Origin: an uncultured Acidimicrobiales bacterium
GTDB taxonomy: Bacteria; Actinomycetota; Acidimicrobiia; Acidimicrobiales; SZUA-35
Assembly (NCBI GenBank): GCA_938028175.1
Contig: CALJAE010000069.1
Location: forward strand, 1-5,739
Length of the DNA: 5,739 bases
Reading direction: 5' to 3'
Below are positions 1-5,087 of the stretch, piece after piece. The position numbers and the translations under genes are program-made. Positions within the stretch are counted from its first letter, which is position 1, and every line of letters starts with the position of its first letter. Below the pieces are notes generated by a model. It made no database searches, had not been told where the DNA came from, and was given only the letters and a program-made list of their open reading frames with translations.

Positions 1-1755
1 GCAGTAGTTGATCCGGTGACCGGTGCTAGAGATCAGACCTTTGATCCTGGAATCACTAACTCTTGGGGTCGTCCAAGCGTCAACGATGTTTATGTTCTAG
101 GAAACGAAATTTTTGCTGGCGGTACATTTAGCAGGGCACAAGGTGTTGACCTTGCTCGTCTAGGTAAGTTCAACGCAACAACAGGTGCTATCAATACCGA
201 CTGGATCCCTAGAACTAACTTTGATGATATAACTCCACGTTTGGGTGGCCAGTTAGTGTTCGGTCTTGAAGTCGACGAAGCTCGAGATCGTGTGTATCTG
301 GCAGGAAAGTTCGGTGGTATTAACGATAATACCGATGCTCGGTTCTTTGCAATTGTCGACACTGAAAATGGTGAGCTAGTTGATGATGTTGCTCAAGGTC
401 TTCCGCCTAATGTTCTACGTCACGACGTCGGAGAACGAGGTTTCTCAATGTGGCAACATGACGTCCAACTTCATGGAGATACAGTTTTCTTGGGTGGGCA
501 GGGGCACCAGACTCTTATCATGGACGCTGAGACACTAACTCCAAGGCGTTCTTACTTTACTAACCGCGGACTTGGTGACAATGCCATTGCACGTGGTGGC
601 GATACCCAGGTTATGTTCGTTGGTGAGAATACGCTTTGGGCCGGCTGTCACTGCTGGGGAAGTGTCGGCGAGTATGAGCTTGGCTCTTATATCGAAGATC
701 CAGAAGGCGTTCAGACGTTTGACGAGTATGTTCAATATGTAGCCGACTTCGCTGAGAACCCTCCTTTGCCGCAACAAGATGTAAAAGGCCTATACGGACT
801 TGATCTAGAAACAGAGACTCTAGTTCCTCAAACATTCAACCTTGAGGGTCAAGGTGGCGCTTGGGCACTGACCGAAGACTCTGCAGGTCGTGTATGGGCC
901 GGTGGACACTTCTTTGTTGGTGGCGGAGATGTCCGAACCGGTATTGTGCGCTTCTCTCCAGAGCAGGCTGATGTTACCGGTGATGTGGAAGTCTGTGACT
1001 ATCAAGAGGTCGGAGATTCATTTGTTGTCAACTGGGAGATCGACGGAACAGCAGAAGAGGTTGTGGTTAGAAGATCGATCAACGGATCACAAGAGTTCTG
1101 GAGAGGTCGAATCTCAGCCAACCTTGGAACTTTCACAGACTCTGCTCGTGACGGCGATGTTACTTACTTTGTCCAATCACGTAACAACGGGGTACTTGGT
1201 GAACTCGTAGAATGTGATGTCAGTGTCGATGATTCTCCAGTACCTGAAGGTCTAAGAATCACCAGGACAGAACGTCATCTCGTAGTTCTGAACTGGCAAG
1301 GTAACGCACCGGTCGAGATCGAGGCGAATGGTGAAATCATCGCAACGGATCCAGATACTTGGTTTACAGCTCGTGATCTTGATGCAGGCACCGACTATGA
1401 ATTTAGAGTGAGGTTCGAAGGAGAAACTCGATTCTCTGAGCCAGTCAGTACGACGACTTTGGGAGAACCAGCTGACAATGGTGGTAATGGGCCAGTAGAA
1501 ATAGTGGCGCCGAGCAGCTGTTCTGCAACCGTAGCCGGTAACTCTATAAATGTTTCCTGGGATGGGATACCTGATGCAGATGAAGTTGTCATAGCTCGTC
1601 AAGTCGATGGCGCTGGACCTTTCCATTGGCGAGGTCGAGTCGCAGTCGACGCAGCGTTTGCTGATTCTAATCGCACCGATGTCAGCCTCCTTTACGAAGT
1701 GAAGGCAAGGTATGACGGGCTCGGGGATTCTGATTGGACTATCTGCTCACAGTAA
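1..1755 (+). CDS. Delta-60-type repeat / fibronectin III-like surface protein, C-terminal part (5' truncated)
   Basis: The reading frame is open from base 1 to the TAA at 1753-1755, giving 584 visible codons. The true start lies upstream; the GTG at base 16 is inside the gene and is not a credible start. The first 325 or so codons hold degenerate propeller-like repeats of the delta-60/WD-like style: a strand ending in a Gly-rich turn, then a line on what is measured. Turns are AGGTF (base 115), AGKFGG (301), LGGQG (490), WAGCHCW (637) and WAGGHFF (895); the fourth carries an insertion of about 40 residues. Three beta-sandwich modules follow: Cys332-Cys405, a clear fibronectin III-like module at about codons 414-490 (LNW, DLDAGTDYEFRVR), a Gly/Asn/Pro linker, and Cys507-Cys582. 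Modules one and three resemble each other and share WRGR. No transmembrane segment, sortase motif or catalytic motif is visible. The architecture suggests a secreted or surface binding protein, but its ligand and function are unknown. It ends 27 bases before the HIT gene. Confidence 0.8.
   Translation, partial: AVVDPVTGARDQTFDPGITNSWGRPSVNDVYVLGNEIFAGGTFSRAQGVDLARLGKFNATTGAINTDWIPRTNFDDITPRLGGQLVFGLEVDEARDRVYLAGKFGGINDNTDARFFAIVDTENGELVDDVAQGLPPNVLRHDVGERGFSMWQHDVQLHGDTVFLGGQGHQTLIMDAETLTPRRSYFTNRGLGDNAIARGGDTQVMFVGENTLWAGCHCWGSVGEYELGSYIEDPEGVQTFDEYVQYVADFAENPPLPQQDVKGLYGLDLETETLVPQTFNLEGQGGAWALTEDSAGRVWAGGHFFVGGGDVRTGIVRFSPEQADVTGDVEVCDYQEVGDSFVVNWEIDGTAEEVVVRRSINGSQEFWRGRISANLGTFTDSARDGDVTYFVQSRNNGVLGELVECDVSVDDSPVPEGLRITRTERHLVVLNWQGNAPVEIEANGEIIATDPDTWFTARDLDAGTDYEFRVRFEGETRFSEPVSTTTLGEPADNGGNGPVEIVAPSSCSATVAGNSINVSWDGIPDADEVVIARQVDGAGPFHWRGRVAVDAAFADSNRTDVSLLYEVKARYDGLGDSDWTICSQ
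994..1215 (+). other. Cys-bounded beta-sandwich module A within the surface protein
   Basis: Codons 332-405 begin and end with Cys. Between them lie alternating strands (FVVNW, EEVVVRR), the WRGR motif at bases 1099-1110, a TFTDS turn and a YFVQSR strand. This order fits a fibronectin III-like fold. The two terminal cysteines could form a disulfide clamping the ends of the module, which would fit an extracellular location; that bond is inferred. A related copy lies at 1519-1746. Confidence 0.55.
1240..1470 (+). other. Fibronectin type III-like domain within the surface protein
   Basis: Codons 414-490 show the usual fibronectin III layout: a Pro start (PEGLRI), a strand with a core Trp (VVLNW), short strands (VEIEANG), then the DLDAGTDYEFRVR segment with its conserved Leu, Tyr and alternating hydrophobics, and a closing SEPVSTTT strand. 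It lacks the bounding cysteines of the modules on either side. A Gly/Asn-rich linker of about 17 residues follows. Such domains usually act as spacers or carbohydrate/protein-binding modules in secreted bacterial proteins. Confidence 0.7.
1519..1746 (+). other. Cys-bounded beta-sandwich module B (copy of module A)
   Basis: Codons 507-582 again run from Cys to Cys, close to the C-terminus. They share with module A the G-[DN]-S turn, a V-x-W strand, EVV followed by Arg, the WRGR motif (bases 1627-1638), an F-x-DS turn and a Tyr-containing strand ending in Arg. The spacing between cysteines is 75 residues here and 73 in module A. This supports an old internal duplication separated by an unrelated fibronectin III-like domain. 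Confidence 0.55.
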
Positions 1756-1782
1756 GTTGAGTATTGCGATAGCGTAATTGCT

Positions 1783-2181
1783 ATGGCATCAATCTTTTCT
1801 AAAATTATCAATGATCGCTCAGGGTACTTTGTATACGAAGATTTAGAATGCGTTGCATTTATGGATATTCGTCCAGCTGCCCCGGGGCATGCCCTCGTGG
1901 TTCCTCGGGTAGAAGTCGATGAATGGACTGACATTACCCCAGAGCTTGCTGCTCATCTTATGCAGGTGGGGCAAAAACTTGGTCGGGCGCAAAAACAAGT
2001 CTTTGGATCAGATCGTGTTGGTTTACTGATTGCGGGTTTTGAGGTAGCGCACTGTCATCTGCATGTGATACCCGCCAACTCAATGGCCGACTTTGAGATT
2101 GGACAAGTAGAAGCAGATCCAGAAACGTTAAAGTCTCAAGCTGCAGAGCTAGGCAAAGTAATCGCCAGCTTGGGCGAGTAG
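1783..2181 (+). CDS. HIT family protein (histidine triad nucleotide hydrolase/transferase)
   Basis: The product has 132 residues, normal for a single-domain cytoplasmic HIT protein. The N-terminal family block runs SIFSKI (3-8), VYED (17-20), AFMDIRPAAPGHALVVPR (25-42). The active-site triad is H90-C-H92-L-H94-V-I-P, with the middle positions placed as expected; H94 is predicted to be the nucleophile that attacks the alpha-phosphate of a nucleoside phosphoramidate or dinucleotide substrate. The two cysteines that bind zinc in many HIT proteins (CxFC) are Ser3 and Ser6 here, which I recall as common in actinobacterial members. ATG 1783 is the first start in frame after the TAA at 1774. No Shine-Dalgarno sequence precedes it, so a leaderless or near-leaderless message is possible. 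The exact substrate cannot be told from sequence, and no functional link to the polysaccharide genes is evident. Confidence 0.93.
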   Translation: MASIFSKIINDRSGYFVYEDLECVAFMDIRPAAPGHALVVPRVEVDEWTDITPELAAHLMQVGQKLGRAQKQVFGSDRVGLLIAGFEVAHCHLHVIPANSMADFEIGQVEADPETLKSQAAELGKVIASLGE

Positions 2182-2197
2182 ATCTACCCTAGGTTCC

Positions 2198-2232
2198 CGA
2201 AACGCTAGCTTTCATCAGCTATTCTCGTTTCG
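2198..2232 (+). repeat. Nested inverted repeat ending two bases before the LCP start codon
   Basis: CGAAACG (2198-2204) is exactly complementary to CGTTTCG (2226-2232). Inside it TAGCT (2206-2210) pairs with AGCTA (2217-2221) around the loop TTCATC. In RNA this would make a 7-bp outer stem, an uneven internal loop (1 against 4 bases) and a 5-bp inner stem. It occupies most of the 53-base gap between the HIT and LCP genes. No T-run follows, so it is not a standard intrinsic terminator; a translational or protein-binding role is only inference. Confidence 0.5.
2220..2225 (+). promoter_or_regulatory. Possible -10 element (TATTCT) of a leaderless LCP promoter
   Basis: TATTCT fits the actinobacterial TANNNT -10 pattern and lies 9 bases before GTG 2235, so a transcript would begin within a few bases of the start codon. 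No purine-rich Shine-Dalgarno site precedes the GTG, which agrees with leaderless initiation. No convincing -35 box lies 16-18 bases upstream. The element overlaps the right side of the inverted repeat at 2198-2232, so one of the two readings may be chance. Confidence 0.25.
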
Positions 2233-2234
2233 TT

Positions 2235-3734
2235 GTGGTTTCTAATCTCGATGAGTTAGTTGAACAGGAACGGCCTAAGCCGAAGCGACCTCGCCTAACT
2301 TATTTCGTTGTAGCGCTAAACCTACTAGTAGTCGTAGCAGCGATGCTAGGAGCGGCAACCCTTTACTACGCTAATCAACAAGTGTCCTCTATTAATAGAG
2401 TGGTTCTAGACGATGCACTAGTGAATGTTCGAGCAGAGCCAGGAGCACGTGTTCTTAATGTGCTCCTAGTCGGTTCGGACTCGGCAAGTAATCTTTCCTC
2501 CAGCGACCCTATCCGCATTGGGCGAGAGGGTCAGCGGCTAGCAGACGTTGTTATTATCGCACACCTCGACGAGAGATCAGGTGAGATGGCGCTGCTTTCT
2601 ATCCCAAGAGATACTTGGGTTGAGGTCCCTGGACTTGATCGGTCAAGTCGCATTAACTCTACTTTTGCAACGGGTGGAGCAGATCAACTAATCGAGACGA
2701 TCGAACATAACTTTGATATACCGATTCATCACTTTGTGAACGTAGACTTCGCCGGATTCGAAGGTCTGGTTGAAGCGGTCGGGAGTGTGACCATCCACTT
2801 TCCCTCGCCGGCTCGGGATTTGAATACGCTAGTGTCGCCACCGGTTTCTCAAACAGGTTTCTCCATGCCATTTGCTGGTTGTCAAACCCTCGACCCAGAA
2901 GAATCGTTGGCTTATGTAAGGTCGCGGCACTACCAGACACAGAGGTCAGACGGGACTTGGAGATCAGACCTAAGTTCAGACCTTGGTCGAATTCAGCGGC
3001 AACAAGATTTCTTGCGTCAGCTTCTCAATCGTGGCGTTGAGTTGAGCTCTCAGAATCCGTTAGTTCTAAACGATCTTATTTCAGCTTCCCTTGACAACGT
3101 AGTCGTAGATGAATCGCTGAACCCTGCGATCATCCGTGACCTGGTTCAAAGGTACTCATCGTTTGAACCGGGCGAGTTGCAGACTTTCAGTCTGCCAGTA
3201 GTTAACTCGGTTGAAGAGGGCAACCAAGTACTAGTAGTTGCCCCACAGGATGCACAGCCTTTGCTCGAGATATTTAGAGGCGCTGAATTCTCAGACCTGG
3301 AAACCCTACGAGTTCGTGTTCTGGCAGACGATGGTGCCTCTGATGAGCTAGATGCTATATTTTCCGGGTTGGGTTTGACTTATGAGTTGGCTGAGCTTGA
3401 AGGTCGGGAGCAGCTAGAAGACGCTTATATCCTGCGTCATGGGCCTGATGGTCTTCCTGCCGCTCAGTTATTGGCTGCCAACCTTCCATTTGATGTGACC
3501 TTCGAGGAATCTGGGCTGGTTGTTGGCCGCAATGTCGAGATCATCGAGCCTGCTTCTCCGGCAGGTGCAGTCAATATCCCAGAGCTCGAGGCGGAGATTG
3601 CCCCTCAGGCTTCGACTACTGTTGCACGAGTTCAGCGAAACCTTGCTCAAAGCGCTGAGTCTCAGGCAGTTCTTCCTCCGCTAGGCCCCACTTTGAATGT
3701 GCCTATTGGGCCAAATTCATCCATCTGTCAGTAA
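2235..3734 (+). CDS. LytR-CpsA-Psr (LCP) family cell-wall glycopolymer ligase with LytR_C domain
   Basis: This 499-residue protein is predicted to transfer a glycopolymer from its polyprenyl-phosphate carrier to peptidoglycan on the outer face of the membrane. It has a short basic cytoplasmic tail (KPKRPR, 15-20), one membrane segment (about 23-46), then an extracellular LCP domain at about 72-266. Conserved LCP features are NVLLVGSD (75-82), the acidic A-D-V at 103, SIPRDTW (122-128, with the key Arg125/Asp126), R-S-S-R-I-N (136-141), YVRSRH (227-232) and DLGRIQRQQDFL (249-260). A LytR_C domain follows at about 356-437 (TLRVRVLADDGAS, then GRNVEII). The last 60 residues are Pro/Ala/Ser-rich, with Cys498 next to last. 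GTG 2235 is the only plausible start: a stop lies at 2190-2192 and the next ATG is inside the membrane segment. The neighbouring UDP-sugar genes fit a polysaccharide-attachment role; the polymer itself is unknown. Confidence 0.94.
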   Translation: MVSNLDELVEQERPKPKRPRLTYFVVALNLLVVVAAMLGAATLYYANQQVSSINRVVLDDALVNVRAEPGARVLNVLLVGSDSASNLSSSDPIRIGREGQRLADVVIIAHLDERSGEMALLSIPRDTWVEVPGLDRSSRINSTFATGGADQLIETIEHNFDIPIHHFVNVDFAGFEGLVEAVGSVTIHFPSPARDLNTLVSPPVSQTGFSMPFAGCQTLDPEESLAYVRSRHYQTQRSDGTWRSDLSSDLGRIQRQQDFLRQLLNRGVELSSQNPLVLNDLISASLDNVVVDESLNPAIIRDLVQRYSSFEPGELQTFSLPVVNSVEEGNQVLVVAPQDAQPLLEIFRGAEFSDLETLRVRVLADDGASDELDAIFSGLGLTYELAELEGREQLEDAYILRHGPDGLPAAQLLAANLPFDVTFEESGLVVGRNVEIIEPASPAGAVNIPELEAEIAPQASTTVARVQRNLAQSAESQAVLPPLGPTLNVPIGPNSSICQ

Positions 3735-3772
3735 ACATTTACAAACAAGCAGCAGCCAAGAAGGGTCTGGTC

Positions 3773-3778
3773 TAAACT
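3773..3778 (+). promoter_or_regulatory. Possible -10 element (TAAACT) for the dehydrogenase gene
   Basis: The 75-base gap between the LCP and dehydrogenase genes is the longest in the window. TAAACT fits TANNNT and sits 31 bases before ATG 3810, which would give a leader of about 25 bases with room for the purine-rich site at 3798-3802. No good -35 box is visible at the usual distance. The LCP and dehydrogenase genes might instead share one transcript. Confidence 0.25.
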
Positions 3779-3797
3779 CTTGCGTTGAGTACTTAAC

Positions 3798-3802
3798 GAG
3801 AG
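3798..3802 (+). promoter_or_regulatory. Probable ribosome binding site of the UDP-glucose dehydrogenase gene
   Basis: GAGAG lies 7 bases before ATG 3810, a suitable distance for pairing with the 16S rRNA tail. Among the four genes whose starts are visible this is one of only two with a purine-rich site, and it supports the ATG 3810 start, which also places the Rossmann motif at its usual distance from the N-terminus. Confidence 0.5.
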
Positions 3803-3809
3803 CGATCTG

Positions 3810-5087
3810 ATGGCAAAAATCTCTGTAATCGGAACAGGCTATGTAGGGCTGACATCTGGGGCGTGTTTCGCGTCTCTCGGACACGAAGTAGTTTGTGCCG
3901 ATATCGATCCCGACAAAGTAGCGTGTCTAAATCGGGGCGAGATCCCAATCGTGGAGGCTGGACTAGAGGCTCTAGTGGAAGAGGCTGTCGAGGCCGGAAA
4001 CTTGTCGTTTGTTCTTGGAGCTGCGAGCGCCGCAGCTGAAGCTGAGTTTCATTATCTGTGTGTGCCTACTCCTCAAAGTGAAGATGGTTCGGCAGATTTA
4101 ACATATTTAAAGGCCGCAGCAGCCGAAATAGCGCCAGTGCTTAGGCCTGGCTCTGTCGTAGTCAACAAGTCAACGGTTCCCGTCGGGTCCACTACTGTGG
4201 TAGCCGAAGCGTTGGATCGTGATGATGTATTTGTTGTCTCTAACCCCGAGTTCCTTAGAGAAGGAACAGCGGTCGCTGACTTCCTGGATCCTGATCGTGT
4301 CGTAATAGGTGGCGATGACCAAGATGCTGCTGTTCGAGTTGCTTCGCTATACGCGAAGATAGCGGCACCGATTCTTATTACTGATCCGTTGTCGTCTGAG
4401 TTGATCAAGTACGCATCCAACGCGTTTCTTGCTTCCAAGTTGTCCTACATAAATGCTATCGGTGAGCTATGTGAAAGAGTTGGCGCAAACGTCGATGATG
4501 TGGTCAAAGGTGTTGGAGCCGACCACCGGATTGGAAGTAACTTTTTAAGTCCTGGCCCTGGCTGGGGTGGTAGCTGCTTCCCAAAAGACACAGTTGCGTT
4601 AAGACGTATTGCCAAGGACGCTGGATACGAGTTCAATTTCTTAGACGAGGTCTTAAACATAAACGAGGAACAGTTTGATCGAGTCGCACAAAAGATTGCC
4701 AACTCTGCAACTTCTAAGAAAGTCGCCGTCTTAGGGCTCACCTTCAAAGCGGGAACCGATGACTTACGGAACTCCCCAGCGATAGAAGTCATTCAGCGAT
4801 TAATCGATGCTGGCCTAGATGTTTGTGCCTTCGACCCCGTCATAGACGAGACTGCTCTAGAAAAGTCTTGCCCAGGCCTAGCTGTGAGCTTGGCGGCTGA
4901 TCCATATTCGGCTGCGAGTGATGCTTCGGTTGTTGGGATACTTACTGAGTGGCCCGAGTTTGCTGAGCTAGATTTTGCAAAACTTAACGAGGTCATGGAG
5001 GCTGCAACCATCGTGGATGCTAGAGGCTTGCTTAACGCTAAGCTGCTTGGCCGTCGAGGCTTCCGTTACCGTGGTATCTCAAGTTAA
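3810..5087 (+). CDS. ugd: UDP-glucose 6-dehydrogenase (nucleotide-sugar dehydrogenase)
   Basis: The enzyme oxidises UDP-glucose to UDP-glucuronate with two NAD+, in the cytoplasm, supplying uronic acid for envelope polysaccharide. Its 425 residues match the bacterial family length. In order: N-terminal NAD-binding Rossmann fold with GTGYVGL (8-14) and acidic Asp31/Asp33 after the second strand; CVPTPQ (84-89); NKSTVPVGST (119-128); SNPEFLREGTA (144-154) with catalytic-type Glu151; the central helix LIKYASNAFLASK (198-210) with Lys200 and Asn204; GPGWGGSCFPKD (249-260) with catalytic Cys256 and Lys259; and the C-terminal UDP-binding domain with GLTFKAGTDDLRNSPA (309-324). All key residues are present. 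The related UDP-ManNAc and GDP-mannose dehydrogenases are less likely given these motifs and the following decarboxylase gene, which uses UDP-glucuronate. Its last 17 bases overlap that gene, which argues for co-transcription and coupled translation. Confidence 0.95.
   Translation: MAKISVIGTGYVGLTSGACFASLGHEVVCADIDPDKVACLNRGEIPIVEAGLEALVEEAVEAGNLSFVLGAASAAAEAEFHYLCVPTPQSEDGSADLTYLKAAAAEIAPVLRPGSVVVNKSTVPVGSTTVVAEALDRDDVFVVSNPEFLREGTAVADFLDPDRVVIGGDDQDAAVRVASLYAKIAAPILITDPLSSELIKYASNAFLASKLSYINAIGELCERVGANVDDVVKGVGADHRIGSNFLSPGPGWGGSCFPKDTVALRRIAKDAGYEFNFLDEVLNINEEQFDRVAQKIANSATSKKVAVLGLTFKAGTDDLRNSPAIEVIQRLIDAGLDVCAFDPVIDETALEKSCPGLAVSLAADPYSAASDASVVGILTEWPEFAELDFAKLNEVMEAATIVDARGLLNAKLLGRRGFRYRGISS
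5056..5059 (+). promoter_or_regulatory. Probable ribosome binding site of the decarboxylase gene, inside ugd
   Basis: GAGG lies 11 bases before GTG 5071, within the last codons of the dehydrogenase gene. It supports GTG 5071 as the start of the downstream enzyme; no other start codon lies in frame between there and the Rossmann glycine motif. Confidence 0.4.

Noticed and set aside
16..18. GTG as the start of the first gene
   Set aside because: The frame is open through to base 1 and the preceding codons (DPVTGA) already belong to a repeat unit, so the gene starts outside the window.
890..1210. Open frame of 106 codons on the + strand
   Set aside because: It overlaps the first gene in another frame across a region where the main frame shows clear repeat and WRGR module features.
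1252..1626. Open frame of 124 codons on the - strand
   Set aside because: It lies wholly opposite the fibronectin-type region of the first gene, has a low-quality composition with scattered Cys, Trp and Arg, and shows no recognisable motif. It is a shadow of the + strand gene.
1769..1784. Short inverted repeat ATAGC/GCTAT over the HIT start codon
   Set aside because: Only 5 bp with a 6-base loop and mostly A/T pairs; such pairs are expected often by chance.
4073..5011. Three - strand open frames (4073-4438, 4445-4792, 4793-5011)
   Set aside because: All are opposite the ugd gene, whose motifs are intact across the whole stretch. Their Ser/Thr/Ala-rich translations are what the reverse complement of a codon-biased gene gives.
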